Shown here in pieces: positions 8,911 through 17,829 of a DNA stretch of 64,000 bases; position 1 is the stretch's first letter, and every line of letters begins with the position of its first letter. The notes below the pieces were generated by a model that searched no databases, was not told where the DNA came from, and was given only the letters and a program-made list of their open reading frames with translations. The DNA comes from Hydrogenophaga borbori (GTDB taxonomy: Bacteria > Pseudomonadota > Gammaproteobacteria > Burkholderiales > Burkholderiaceae_C): positions 19,994 to 83,993 of the forward strand of contig NZ_QVLS01000017.1 of the NCBI RefSeq assembly GCF_003417535.1, read 5' to 3'. Both the position numbers and the translations under genes were made by a program.

Positions 8911-9421
8911 CGCCGAGGCCGTGCGCGCCCACTACCGGGCGGCGCTGGCGCGCCGCATGCAGACCGCGCCCGAGGCCGTGCAGCGCCGGCTGATGGCGAC
9001 GCTGGCCTCGCTGCCACCGGCCGAGGCCGCGGCGAGCGAGCCGGCGCCGGTCGAGCGCGCGCTTCGCCCGCGGTCGAAGCCGCCGCTCACGCCCCTGGCC
9101 CAGCTCAACCAGCACATCGGGCAACGCACCCAGCCGGCCGGCACGGCACGGCCCGAGCTGCGCAGCGCGCAGGCCTTCCACGACAGCTGGGCGCGCCTCT
9201 GCGCCGAAGACGAAGTGGCGCAGGCCGTGCAACGCGGCCCCGAGGCCGCCGGCCCGCTCAATTCGCACATGCTCGTGCTGCGCACCCTGAGCCTGCTGAG
9301 CGAACTCTCGCCCGACTACCTGCACCGCTTCATGGTGCACACCGACACGCTGTTGTGGCTCGACGAAGCGAGCGCCCGGCCCAAGCCCGCTGCCGCGGCC
9401 AAGGCCAGGAAGGCCCGTTGA
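8903..9421 (+). CDS. DUF2894 family protein, last gene of the stator-like cluster
   Basis: 172 residues from the GTG at 8903; an ATG at 8882 gives seven more residues and a longer overlap with the OmpA gene. The protein is soluble and Ala/Arg/Pro-rich with no membrane helix. The most ordered part is LRSAQAFHDSWARLCAEDEV to LSELSPDYLHRFMVHTDTLLW in the C-terminal half, typical of DUF2894. It is coupled to the motor genes, so a cytoplasmic regulatory or effector role is plausible but unproven. Confidence 0.7.
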   Translation: MTDAEAVRAHYRAALARRMQTAPEAVQRRLMATLASLPPAEAAASEPAPVERALRPRSKPPLTPLAQLNQHIGQRTQPAGTARPELRSAQAFHDSWARLCAEDEVAQAVQRGPEAAGPLNSHMLVLRTLSLLSELSPDYLHRFMVHTDTLLWLDEASARPKPAAAAKARKAR

Positions 9422-9491
9422 AGCGGGGGGTATCGAGCGGCGCTGCGAGGCGGCCCGGGTGGGTTCGGCCGCGGCGCGACCACCACCGTTC

Positions 9492-9505
9492 TTGACCAGC
9501 GTCAA
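9492..9505 (+). promoter_or_regulatory. FNR/ANR-type box upstream of the arginine deiminase operon
   Basis: TTGAC-CAGC-GTCAA is a perfect 5+5 inverted repeat with a 4-base spacer, matching the FNR/ANR consensus TTGAT-N4-ATCAA except for the inner pair of bases. It lies 97 bp before the ATG of the antiporter gene, a normal position for an activator site. ANR-type control of the arginine deiminase pathway under low oxygen is well known in Pseudomonas. Confidence 0.65.
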
Positions 9506-9601
9506 GGCGCGCCGGTCACCACCGGCCAAGAATGCCCCGAGCGCCAGGCGACTCCCTTGCCATCCGGCAGGGCACACATGGGCGCACAAGGAGGCAACAC
9601 C

Positions 9602-11059
9602 ATGGCCAACCAGGCAGAGCCCATCGCGGGCGCGGCCCCCGTCCCCCTGCCCTCCGCGCAGGACCGGTTCCCCACCGCCTACACCATCCTGTTCGCGCTG
9701 ATCGTGCTGATGGCCGCGCTCACCTGGCTGCTGCCGGCGGGCCAGTACGAACGCGTGGCCAATGAGGCCCTGGGCAAGGACACCCCGGTGCCGGGCACGT
9801 ACCAGGTCGTCGACGCCGCGCCGCAAGGCGCGCTCGACGTGCTGATGGCCCCCATCACGGGCTTCTACAACCAGGCCACGGGCGTGGCCAACGCCATCGA
9901 CGTCTCCCTGTTCGTGCTCGTGGTCGGCGGCTTCCTGGGCGTGGTCAACGCCAGCGGCGCCATCAACACCGGCATCGAACGCGTCATGCTGCGCATGCAG
10001 GGCCGCGAGAAATGGATGATTCCGGTGCTGATGCTGCTGTTCGCCGCGGGCGGCACCACCTACGGCATGGCGGAAGAGACCCTCGCCTTCTATGTGCTGC
10101 TGCTGCCGCTGATGATCGCGGTGGGCTACGACGCGCTCACGGGCGTGGCCGTGATCATGGTGGGGGCCGGGGTCGGCGTGCTCGGCTCCACCATCAACCC
10201 CTTCTCGACCGCCATCGCCTCCAACGCCGCCGGCATCCCCTTCACCCAGGGCATGGCCTTGCGGCTGGTGATCCTGGCGCTGGGTTGGCTGATCTGCGTG
10301 GCCTACGTGATGCGCTACGCGGAGCGCGTCCGCCAGGACCCGTCCCGCTCGCTGGTGGCCGATCTCAAGGCGTCCAACGAAGCCCACTTCCTGCGCCACC
10401 GCGAGAGCCACCGCGACCAGGTGCTCACCGGACGGCAACAGATCATCCTGGTCCTGTTCGGCGCGACCTTCGTCGCCATGGTCTGGGGCGTGGCGCTGCG
10501 CGGCTGGTGGATGGCCGAGATGTCGGCGCTCTTCCTGGCGTCGGCCATCGCCGTGGGCCTGGTGGCCTGGATGGGGGAGAAGCCGTTCACCAACGCCTTC
10601 GTCGACGGCGCGCGTGACTTGCTCGGTGTGGCCCTGGTGATCGGCCTGGCGCGCGGCATCGTGGTGATCATGGACCAGGGAAAAATCACCGACACCATCC
10701 TGCACGCGCTGGAGGGCTGGATCGGCGGCATGTCCAACGTGGCCTTCGTGAACGCGCTCTTTGCCACCGAGGGTCTGCTGAGCCTGCTGGTGCCGTCCAC
10801 CTCGGGGCTGGCGGTGCTGAGCATGCCGATCCTGGCGCCCCTGTCGGATTTCGCCGGCGTGCCGCGCGACCTCGCCGTCACCGCGTTCCAGACCGCGATC
10901 GGCATCACCAACCTGGTCACGCCCACCTACGCGGTGGTGGTCGGCGCGCTGGCCATCGGGCGCGTGCCCTACCAGCGCTGGCTGCGCTTCATCTGGCCGC
11001 TGATGCTGATGCTGGCCTTGCTCAGCATGGCCTCGCTGAGCGCGGCGGTCCTGCTGTGA
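9602..11059 (+). CDS. YfcC-family membrane transporter, likely arginine/ornithine exchange
   Basis: 485 residues. The ATG at 9602 has AAGGAGG 6-7 bases upstream, which decides the start over an upstream in-frame codon. About twelve hydrophobic helices are visible. A duplicated-half plan of the ArsB/IT-type YfcC family is suggested by [20 protein letters not shown] and, later, [16 protein letters not shown]. The next gene starts inside its stop (GTGA). In arginine deiminase operons this place is taken by the arginine/ornithine antiporter (ArcD or a YfcC member), so electroneutral arginine-ornithine exchange is the expected job. The family is firm and the substrate comes from context. Confidence 0.8.
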   Translation: MANQAEPIAGAAPVPLPSAQDRFPTAYTILFALIVLMAALTWLLPAGQYERVANEALGKDTPVPGTYQVVDAAPQGALDVLMAPITGFYNQATGVANAIDVSLFVLVVGGFLGVVNASGAINTGIERVMLRMQGREKWMIPVLMLLFAAGGTTYGMAEETLAFYVLLLPLMIAVGYDALTGVAVIMVGAGVGVLGSTINPFSTAIASNAAGIPFTQGMALRLVILALGWLICVAYVMRYAERVRQDPSRSLVADLKASNEAHFLRHRESHRDQVLTGRQQIILVLFGATFVAMVWGVALRGWWMAEMSALFLASAIAVGLVAWMGEKPFTNAFVDGARDLLGVALVIGLARGIVVIMDQGKITDTILHALEGWIGGMSNVAFVNALFATEGLLSLLVPSTSGLAVLSMPILAPLSDFAGVPRDLAVTAFQTAIGITNLVTPTYAVVVGALAIGRVPYQRWLRFIWPLMLMLALLSMASLSAAVLL

Positions 11060-12303
11060 ACGCGCCCCCTTCGCCCGTGTCGAGCCCGGCCCGCTTCGGC
11101 GTGCATTCCGAGGTCGGCAAGCTGCGCCGCGTGCTGGTCGGCTCGCCCGGGCTGGCCCACGAACGCCTCACCCCCGCCAACCGCGAGGCGATGCTGTTCG
11201 ACGACGTCTTCTGGGTGCAGCAGGCGCGCACCGACCACTTCGACTTCGTCACCAAGATGCAGGACCGCGGCGTCGAGGTGCTGGAGATGGGCCAGCTCCT
11301 GAGCGAGACCCTGGCCATCCCCAGCGCGCGCGACTGGGTGCTGCAGCGCCGGATCACGCCGAACCACGTGGGCGTGGGCATGCTCGACGAACTCAGGGGC
11401 TGGCTGTGGGAACTGCCCCCCGCGCAGCTGGCGCGCCACCTGGTGGGCGGCCTTGCGGTGCACGAGCTGCCCTTCAAGCCCGAAGGCATGTTCGGCCCCT
11501 ACCTCGGCCCCGACGGTTTCGTGCTGCCGCCGCTGCCCAACCTGATGTTCACCCGCGACACCAGCGCGTGGATCTGCGGTGGCGTGAGCCTCAACCCCAT
11601 GCACTGGCCGGCCCGCCGCCAGGAAACGCTGCTGACGGCCGCCGTGTACCGATTCCACCCCCTGTTCGCGCAGGCCGGCTTCCCCGTGTGGTGGGGCGAC
11701 CCCGATACCGACCACGGACCGGCCACGCTGGAAGGCGGCGACATCATGCCCATCGGCCACGGGGTGGTGCTGGTGGGCATGGGCGAGCGCAGCACCCCGC
11801 AGGCCGTGGGGCAACTGGCCCAGGCCCTGTTCGCCGCCGGCGCCGTGCAGCGCGTGGTGGCCTGCCAGATGCCGCGCTCGCGCGCGGCCATGCACCTGGA
11901 CACCGTGTTCTCGTTCTGCGACCGCGACACCGTGACCAGCTTCGTTGAGGTGGCGATGCAGATCGTCTGCCACAGCCTTTACCCGAACGACCGCGGCGGC
12001 ATTCAATGCCGCACCGAGAAGCAGCCGCTGTTCGACGTGGTGGCGCAATGCCTGGGTCTGAAGGCGCTGCGCGTCATTCCCACCGGGGGAGACGGCTACG
12101 AGCAGGCGCGCGAGCAATGGGACGACGGCAACAACGTGGTCGCCCTCGAACCCGGCGTGGTCATCGGCTACGACCGCAACACCCACACCAACACCCTGCT
12201 GCGCAAGGCGGGCATCGAGGTCATCACCATCCGCGGCGGCGAACTCGGCCGGGGCCGCGGCGGGGCGCACTGCATGACCTGCCCGCTGTGGCGTGAGGCC
12301 TGA
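11056..12303 (+). CDS. arcA: arginine deiminase
   Basis: 415 residues from a GTG overlapping the antiporter stop. It hydrolyses L-arginine to citrulline and ammonia. Family features present are [29 protein letters not shown] with the catalytic Glu and Asp, [13 protein letters not shown] carrying the catalytic His, and the C-terminal [12 protein letters not shown] with the nucleophilic Cys. Length matches bacterial ArcA (about 410). It is the first enzyme of the energy-yielding pathway and is followed by arcB and arcC in the usual order. Likely induced in low oxygen through the upstream FNR/ANR-type box. Confidence 0.95.
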   Translation: MNAPPSPVSSPARFGVHSEVGKLRRVLVGSPGLAHERLTPANREAMLFDDVFWVQQARTDHFDFVTKMQDRGVEVLEMGQLLSETLAIPSARDWVLQRRITPNHVGVGMLDELRGWLWELPPAQLARHLVGGLAVHELPFKPEGMFGPYLGPDGFVLPPLPNLMFTRDTSAWICGGVSLNPMHWPARRQETLLTAAVYRFHPLFAQAGFPVWWGDPDTDHGPATLEGGDIMPIGHGVVLVGMGERSTPQAVGQLAQALFAAGAVQRVVACQMPRSRAAMHLDTVFSFCDRDTVTSFVEVAMQIVCHSLYPNDRGGIQCRTEKQPLFDVVAQCLGLKALRVIPTGGDGYEQAREQWDDGNNVVALEPGVVIGYDRNTHTNTLLRKAGIEVITIRGGELGRGRGGAHCMTCPLWREA

Positions 12304-12344
12304 GGCCGCCGCCGCGACAGCCCGACACCACCGAAAGGCGCGCC

Positions 12345-13346
12345 ATGGCCATCAACCTGCGCAACCGCAGCTTCCTCACGCTGAGCGACTATTCGGCGGC
12401 CGAGATCGGCTTTCTGCTCAAGCTCGCCGCCGACCTGAAGACGGCCAAGTACGCTGGCACCGAACAGGCCCTGCTGCGCGGCAAGGAGATCGCCCTGATC
12501 TTCGAGAAGGACTCGACGCGCACGCGCGTCGGCTTCGAAGTGGCGGCGCACGACCAGGGCGCCACGGTGACCTATCTTGGCCCCTCGGGCAGCCACATCG
12601 GCCACAAGGAATCCATCAAGGACACCGCGCGGGTGCTGGGCCGCGTCTACGACGCGATCGAGTACCGCGGCCATGGGCAGTCGGTCGTCGAGACGCTGGC
12701 GAAGTGGTCGGGCGTGCCCGTGTACAACGGGCTCACCGACCAGTTCCACCCGACGCAGATCCTGGCCGACTTCATGACCATGCGCGAACACTGCGACAAA
12801 CCCCTGCGCGACGTGGCCTTCTGCTTCCTCGGCGACACCGGCAACAACATGGGCAACTCGCTGCTGACGGGCGCTGCCAAGCTCGGCATGGACGTGCGCC
12901 TGTGCGGGCCGCGCAGCCTGTGGCCCGACGCGGCCGTGGTCGACGAAGCGAAGGCGCTGTCGCGGGACAGCGGCGCCCGCGTGCGGCTGACCGAGGACCT
13001 GGCCGAGGGCGTGAAGGGCTGCGACTTTCTCTACACCGATGTCTGGGTGTCGATGGGCGAGCCCGAATCCGTGTGGGCGGAACGCATCCGCCTGCTGCTG
13101 CCCTACCAGGTCAACGCGCGCGCGATGGCCTTGACCGGCAATCCGCGCGTGCGCTTCATGCATTGCCTGCCCGCCTTTCACAACAACGAAACGGAAGTGG
13201 GCGCGCAGATGGAGAAGCTGTATGGCATCGGTGCCATGGAAGTCGACGACGAGGTCTTCGAAAGCCCGGCCTCCATCGTGTTCGACCAGGCCGAAAACCG
13301 CATGCACACCATCAAGGCGGTTCTGGTGGCCACCCTGGGCGGTTGA
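12345..13346 (+). CDS. arcB: ornithine carbamoyltransferase, catabolic
   Basis: 333 residues. In the arginine deiminase pathway it converts citrulline and phosphate to ornithine and carbamoyl phosphate. Motifs are carbamoyl-phosphate binding STRTRVGFE (about residue 56), the DQFHPTQ loop, and the ornithine-binding HCLPAFHNN near residue 270. The length of about 335 and the position between arcA and arcC point to the catabolic ArcB rather than biosynthetic ArgF. An RBS-like GAAAGG lies before the ATG. No defects are seen. Confidence 0.94.
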   Translation: MAINLRNRSFLTLSDYSAAEIGFLLKLAADLKTAKYAGTEQALLRGKEIALIFEKDSTRTRVGFEVAAHDQGATVTYLGPSGSHIGHKESIKDTARVLGRVYDAIEYRGHGQSVVETLAKWSGVPVYNGLTDQFHPTQILADFMTMREHCDKPLRDVAFCFLGDTGNNMGNSLLTGAAKLGMDVRLCGPRSLWPDAAVVDEAKALSRDSGARVRLTEDLAEGVKGCDFLYTDVWVSMGEPESVWAERIRLLLPYQVNARAMALTGNPRVRFMHCLPAFHNNETEVGAQMEKLYGIGAMEVDDEVFESPASIVFDQAENRMHTIKAVLVATLGG

Positions 13347-13347
13347 C

Positions 13348-14298
13348 ATGGCCCGCGTGGTGGTGGCCCTGGGTGGCAACGCACTGCTGCGGCGCGGCGA
13401 GCCGGTGAGCGCCGCCACGCAGCGCGACAACATCCGCCGCGCCGCGACGGCGCTCGCGCGGCTCATGGAGGATGGGCACCGCCTGGTCGTCACCCACGGC
13501 AACGGGCCGCAGGTGGGCCTGCTGGCGCTGCAGGGCGAGACCGCCGGCCAGGGCCGTTTTCCGCTCGACGTGCTGGGCGCCGAGACCGAGGGAATGATCG
13601 GCTACGTGTTGCAGCAGGAGCTGGACAACGCCTGCCCCGGGCCGGCGCGCTTCGCCACACTGCTGACGCAGGTGGAGGTGGACCCGCGCGACGCCGCTTT
13701 CGGCGCACCGGACAAGCCCGTGGGCCCGGTCTACAGCGAAGCGCAGGCGCGCTCACTGCAGCAGCAGCGCGGGTGGGCCATTGCCCCCGATGGCCCGGCC
13801 TGGCGACGCGTGGTGCCCTCGCCCAGGCCCCTGCGCATCCTCGAGATCGAGGTCATCCGCCTGCTGGTCGACCAGGGCGTGACGGTGATCTGCGCGGGCG
13901 GTGGCGGCATCCCGGTGGTGCGCCGCCCAGACGGCACCCACATCGGCGTGGAGGCCGTGATCGACAAGGACCACGCCAGCGGCCTGCTCGCCGCCGAGCT
14001 GCAGGCGGATGCGTTTCTCATGCTCACCGACGTGCCCGCCGTGTTCACCGGCTGGGGCACGCCCGACCAGCGCGCGCTCGGCGACGTGACGCCGCTGGAA
14101 CTGAGCGGCATGGACTTCGCCGCGGGGTCCATGGGCCCGAAGGTGCGTGCCGCTTGCGACTTCGTGGACCGCACCGGCGCCCTGGCCGGCATCGGCGCGC
14201 TGGACGATGCGGCCGCCATCCTGGCACGGCAGGCGGGCACGCGGATTGACCCTGTCCCAGGATTTCGAACCGTTCCGTTACAGAGAAGCCCGGCATGA
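13348..14298 (+). CDS. arcC: carbamate kinase
   Basis: 316 residues, ATG immediately after the arcB stop. It makes ATP from carbamoyl phosphate and ADP, the energy-yielding last step. Landmarks are VVALGGNALL at the start, VVTHGNGPQVGLLALQ, ICAGGGGIPVV, VIDKDHASGLLA and MGPKVRAACDF. The end is odd: after the usual AGTRI the frame runs on for about 17 residues (DPVPGF to QRSPA) into sequence that abuts broken accessory genes. The native stop may have been replaced by the junction, although the catalytic fold is complete and activity is expected. Confidence 0.93.
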   Translation: MARVVVALGGNALLRRGEPVSAATQRDNIRRAATALARLMEDGHRLVVTHGNGPQVGLLALQGETAGQGRFPLDVLGAETEGMIGYVLQQELDNACPGPARFATLLTQVEVDPRDAAFGAPDKPVGPVYSEAQARSLQQQRGWAIAPDGPAWRRVVPSPRPLRILEIEVIRLLVDQGVTVICAGGGGIPVVRRPDGTHIGVEAVIDKDHASGLLAAELQADAFLMLTDVPAVFTGWGTPDQRALGDVTPLELSGMDFAAGSMGPKVRAACDFVDRTGALAGIGALDDAAAILARQAGTRIDPVPGFRTVPLQRSPA

Positions 14299-14326
14299 TG
14301 AACGCCCCTCAGGGGCAGGAGCACAC

Positions 14327-14577
14327 GCCAAGCATTTTGGCCAGGGAATCGCAAAGGTGGGCCTTGCTCACACCCGGAGGTCCGAAGAACAGCAATGGCG
14401 GCAGACGCACCGGCGGTTTGATCTCTTCTCCGACTGGTACTCCCTTGTCCACGCCGGCCGTCTTGGGCTCACCATTCCCTGCCCGGCCCTTCCTTTTCGA
14501 GGCGCCGGCTTGGACACCGTTTTCACGCTTTGCGCTCTCATGCCCTGGCGCCTCTCCAACAACGAGCTATTGCGCAA
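14327..14577 (-). pseudogene. fragment of an AAA ATPase related to the intact gene at 53900-55537
   Basis: The minus strand encodes IKPPVRLPPLLFFGPPGV followed by SKAHLCDSLAKMLG. This lines up with VKPPVRLPPLLLYGPPGV and GKTHFCESLAKVLG of the intact ATPase on the same strand at about 54560-54660. The Walker A lysine is kept, but the preceding Gly is Ser and the following Thr is Ala. Upstream, PRKGRAGQGM resembles the Lys/Arg-rich linker of the intact protein but lies in another frame, so there is a frameshift as well. Both flanks are foreign: arcC on one side, a condensin-like fragment on the other. This is a decayed second copy of that element gene. Confidence 0.7.
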
Positions 14578-14827
14578 GATGCTCGATCGCCTGCGCGCTG
14601 AAGGCTACCTAGTGGTCTCCAACGCCTCCACGGAGACCTACCAGATAACGGGCAAGGTCGATCATCTGCATGCCGTCATGCAGTACCTAGTTGAGAACGT
14701 TCCCGAACTCACCGACACCGCTCTGCCCGATGCGGATGCCGCCGAAGACGACGACCAGGATGGCCAGGTGGATCTGCTTCGCGCCGCCGCGGCAGATGGC
14801 GGCCTCAAGGGAGCCTCGGGTGAGTGA
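14540..14827 (+). pseudogene. C-terminal fragment of an MksE/JetB-like condensin subunit
   Basis: 95 residues from the first usable ATG. NNELLRKMLDRLRAEGYLV followed by ETYQITGKVDHLHAVMQYL looks like the winged-helix end of a small MksE-type accessory subunit. An acidic tail (DADAAEDDDQDGQ) follows. Nothing upstream continues the domain; the frame runs into the AAA fragment on the other strand, so the 5' part is lost. The next gene begins with GTG eight bases before this stop, as in condensin operons. The assignment rests on resemblance and context and needs a profile search. Confidence 0.45.
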
Positions 14828-16115
14828 GCCGCTCAACCCGATCCAGCAGCTGCTCAAGGCGCTGTCGGACCACAGCGACCTGGTGAGTGAGGCAATCCGC
14901 GGCCCAGTCTCCACCGGTGGCAAGCGCAACAAGGGAATTGAGACCCTCATCCGCATGCGCGCGCTCATGCCGGTGGACGAGGACACGTACTACCTCAACC
15001 CATTGCTTCGCGAGTTCATCGGCGACTACGTCGTCAGCAGCTACGGAGCGTTCCGTCAGCTCGCGCAACTGGATCCGCCCATCCGGCAGCTGCGCCAAGA
15101 CTTCGACAGCCTGCGCGACTTCCGTCGTGAAGGATCGGTTCGCGATGCGGATCGGGCCATGGACAGGCTGGACCAGGCGGTGGTGCGAATCGGCTTCCTC
15201 ATGGACCAGAACCTGCTGATGCTGGGCGCCAAGGTGACGACGAACTTCGGTGACGTCGAGTCCGTCGCGGGCAAGATCCGGGAGAACGGTTTCTACTACA
15301 AGGAGATCGGCCGCTTCAGTCGTCAGATCGTGACCTTGGACGCGCGGGTTCAGGAGATGGCGAACGAAGCGATCGGCCTGCACCTGCCTGAGGTGCGTCG
15401 CCTGCTCAACGTGCGCGTCCTCTCCCGTCTGGCCGACTGGACCGCACGTATCGGCGACATCCAGCGCGTGGTGTCTAAGAACCTGTTCTCACTGCGCCAG
15501 ATGGAGCAGCCCCAGCGAAACCTGGCCAACGTGGCTTTGTGGCTGTCCAAGAACCGGATGAGCGAGGGTTTCGAGCTTGATGTGAAGCCGGAGGTCGCTG
15601 CCAAGCTGGCCACCCCGGAAGGTCTGCTCACCACCTGGAACGTGGACGTCGCAGACAACGACCCCGTAGTCACCGAAGGCGTGCTCTCCGCGGCCAAGCG
15701 CCTTCCTCCCATCACCAGAGCGCCCAAGCCCGAGGTCATCGAGTCGCCCGAGGTCCTCGCCACCTCGCAGGAGACGGTCGAGCCCGTCGTCGAGCCGATC
15801 GATGAACTCATCGATGCATACGTTGACTTCATACGGGCCAACCCTGCAATCAACGACCCGCAAACCGCGTCCCTCCTGCAATGGCGTGAGCGCCACGGGG
15901 AGGCCTATGACCTGGAAGACTCGGTGACTGACGAGGAATGGTTGCTCTACGCCTGCGCGCAGATCGCCTCCGCCGGGCTGCAGGTCGAAGTCCTCGCTCG
16001 GGCTCGTGCACCCGGCGAGTTCAACGACTTCTTCACGGATGCCTACGCCCAAATCCCGACCAATCGTCACGCAACCACCCCCCTGACTTCAGGCGTGGCG
16101 TCGCTGAACTCATGA
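14820..16115 (+). CDS. condensin kleisin-like protein (MksF/JetA-like), tentative
   Basis: 431 residues from a GTG that overlaps the preceding fragment. The plan fits a kleisin: a winged-helix-like N-terminus (residues about 25-75, NKGIETLIRMRALMPVDEDT), a long helical bundle (about 80-250) and a Pro/Glu-rich linker (about 295-330) before a C-terminal domain containing SVTDEEWLLYACAQIASAGL. No enzymatic motif is present. The stop overlaps the ATG of a JetD-like gene (ATGA), an order seen in Wadjet/MksBEF loci. The SMC ATPase gene that should accompany it is absent, so the product is probably an orphan. Confidence 0.5.
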   Translation: MSEPLNPIQQLLKALSDHSDLVSEAIRGPVSTGGKRNKGIETLIRMRALMPVDEDTYYLNPLLREFIGDYVVSSYGAFRQLAQLDPPIRQLRQDFDSLRDFRREGSVRDADRAMDRLDQAVVRIGFLMDQNLLMLGAKVTTNFGDVESVAGKIRENGFYYKEIGRFSRQIVTLDARVQEMANEAIGLHLPEVRRLLNVRVLSRLADWTARIGDIQRVVSKNLFSLRQMEQPQRNLANVALWLSKNRMSEGFELDVKPEVAAKLATPEGLLTTWNVDVADNDPVVTEGVLSAAKRLPPITRAPKPEVIESPEVLATSQETVEPVVEPIDELIDAYVDFIRANPAINDPQTASLLQWRERHGEAYDLEDSVTDEEWLLYACAQIASAGLQVEVLARARAPGEFNDFFTDAYAQIPTNRHATTPLTSGVASLNS

Positions 16116-17344
16116 GCTACACCGCCCACGAGATCGCCTTCCTGCAGGACTTGGTGGCCAAGGGCTCGGGGCAGAAGGCGGCCTCCTCTACCTCGAGGTC
16201 ACTCGGCCAGCACTACGGCATGGGTCAGCACATTGGAAACCGGTTCATCTTCACCGAGGCAGACGCCGCCCGGGCGCGCCACATGCTGGTCAACGCCAAT
16301 ATCGCGATCGAGCCGCCGAGCACTGGACTGCGGCGAGCAGAGGCCGCGCAGAACAATCCGGCCAGGGAAAAGGCCGGCACGCTGCCCCCCCACGAGGACT
16401 CCATCGCCGTAAAGGCCGCCCACGGCCACTGCGACCTCGACGGTCTTCCCGTGGCCACCCAGGGTCATAAGTACTGGTCAAAGTTTGCGGAGTCCACGCA
16501 GCGGGAAATTGAGGAGAAGGCTAGCTTTTTGCATGAAACCCTGTTCGAGCCCGAGGTAACTCGTCCGGTGAAGACGCTTGACCTACCGCTCGGTGGCCCG
16601 CGCGGTGTTCGGACTGCGCTTGAGGCGCTCATCGAACTGAACCTGATCGCGACGAGGGACCACCTCGGTACGCCAAAATCGATTGACAAGACGAAGGACG
16701 ACACAACGGGAGCCGAGACGCTAAGGACATTAAACAAGACGCTGTCTCTCATGCAGCGGCTAACAGGAAATGACAAGGGCAGCCTCGGATTGCACCCTGC
16801 CGTCTACTTCTATGGCCCAACCGGCAGACATTCGAGCCCCATGTTTATGGGCACGGTAGGCCTCTTTGCTCAAAAGCTCGCCAACAACGATTCCGGCTAC
16901 TTTGGAAAGTTCACAAAGGTGCGCTCAGAACTGGAGCGCGTGCTGGTCGACAACAAAGATCTAATCTCGATCATTCTCCAGCGGGTTCAGAGCTACCGTC
17001 GAACTGACCGCTTTCAGTCACTGCTAGATTCGCTAGTCAGTGGCCTTCTCGAAGGTGAACCTATCACAGAAGACTACATCGTTACTGCAACAGGCTTCAC
17101 TGGGAAGATCCTAACTGGCACTGCCACGAAGTCAGTCAAAGAGTTCACTGACGATACGAAGAGTGGAGTCTTCATCCGCTCGGCGCTCTCAAGCGCACTC
17201 AAGTGCCCAATCTGTCGAGGCTACCTTGACGTCGCCAAGTCGGTCTCTTATGACCACGGAACTCGCGTGCGAGAAGGCGGCGTCGGAAGCGCAGAGAACT
17301 GTGCGCTCACTCATCCGTACTGCAATCAATCAGTCAAGAACTAG
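16112..17344 (+). CDS. chimeric ORF: JetD-like N-terminus joined to a DUF262/HNH-type C-terminus
   Basis: 410 residues. Residues 1 to about 107 resemble the N-terminal arm of JetD/MksG nucleases (GNRFIFTEADAARARHML, then PHEDSIAVKAAHG). The TOPRIM nuclease half expected after it is missing. From about residue 108 the sequence is of another kind: LGLHPAVYFYGPTGRHSSP and a helical part like DUF262 restriction proteins, ending in an HNH motif with CPICRG, YDHGTR, NCALTH and YCNQ. Base composition becomes AT-richer near 16440, where the join must lie. It looks like a deletion fusion of two defence genes. The HNH part could still be active. Confidence 0.6.
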   Translation: MSYTAHEIAFLQDLVAKGSGQKAASSTSRSLGQHYGMGQHIGNRFIFTEADAARARHMLVNANIAIEPPSTGLRRAEAAQNNPAREKAGTLPPHEDSIAVKAAHGHCDLDGLPVATQGHKYWSKFAESTQREIEEKASFLHETLFEPEVTRPVKTLDLPLGGPRGVRTALEALIELNLIATRDHLGTPKSIDKTKDDTTGAETLRTLNKTLSLMQRLTGNDKGSLGLHPAVYFYGPTGRHSSPMFMGTVGLFAQKLANNDSGYFGKFTKVRSELERVLVDNKDLISIILQRVQSYRRTDRFQSLLDSLVSGLLEGEPITEDYIVTATGFTGKILTGTATKSVKEFTDDTKSGVFIRSALSSALKCPICRGYLDVAKSVSYDHGTRVREGGVGSAENCALTHPYCNQSVKN

Positions 17345-17505
17345 TCTCCGCCCGGCGCAGTCAGGCCTAACACGTCTCTCGAGCCGACTCGCACTAGCGT
17401 GGCACTTGGTCTGCTTCTCGGTGTGGTCCATCATCCATCAAGCGGGCTAAGCACCACAACCGCCGCGTTTGGCATCCTGCCACCACAAATGAGCACCACA
17501 TAGAG

Positions 17506-17760
17506 ATGAACCAGGAAGTCAGCCGCATCATCAACAGCATTGCCAACTGGGACGACCTTAAGCAGTTCGAATCCAACGCTCGTGAGCGCGGCCGACTCGA
17601 CGACGAGGTCGCTGAGGCGATCAAGGTGAAGGGCACCGAGCTTGGTCGCGCCCTGATCGCAGAGAAGACAGGGCTTGACGTGTCGGAACTGTCCCCGGCC
17701 GAAGGAAAGATCATCCAGGCCGTCAGCGAGTACGTAGCCGTGATGCGGCGACATCCGATC
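17506..17760 (+). pseudogene. truncated small conserved protein behind the HNH gene
   Basis: The ATG at 17506 opens about 80 residues (NSIANWDDLKQFESNARERG ... LSPAEGKIIQAVSEYVAVMR) of protein-like sequence with normal codon use, resembling small proteins encoded beside DUF262/HNH genes. After about 17750 the frame continues only as the antisense of the pilus-like gene on the minus strand, so the real C-terminus is cut off. The upper boundary is approximate. No function is recognised. Confidence 0.5.
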
Positions 17761-17829
17761 ATCGCGTTCTTCCCTCCCGTCAATTGCACAACTACCTCCA
17801 GTCACACGCCGCCACTCGCGGCATCAACG

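Noticed and set aside
5532..9421. A complete Zorya defence system
   Set aside because: Only ZorA/ZorB-like architecture is present; no helicase or nuclease genes (ZorC, D, E) accompany it, and the cluster looks like a core Burkholderiales locus.
14304..14316. Terminator after arcC (GCCCCTCAGGGGC)
   Set aside because: The stem is very short with almost no loop and no T-run follows.
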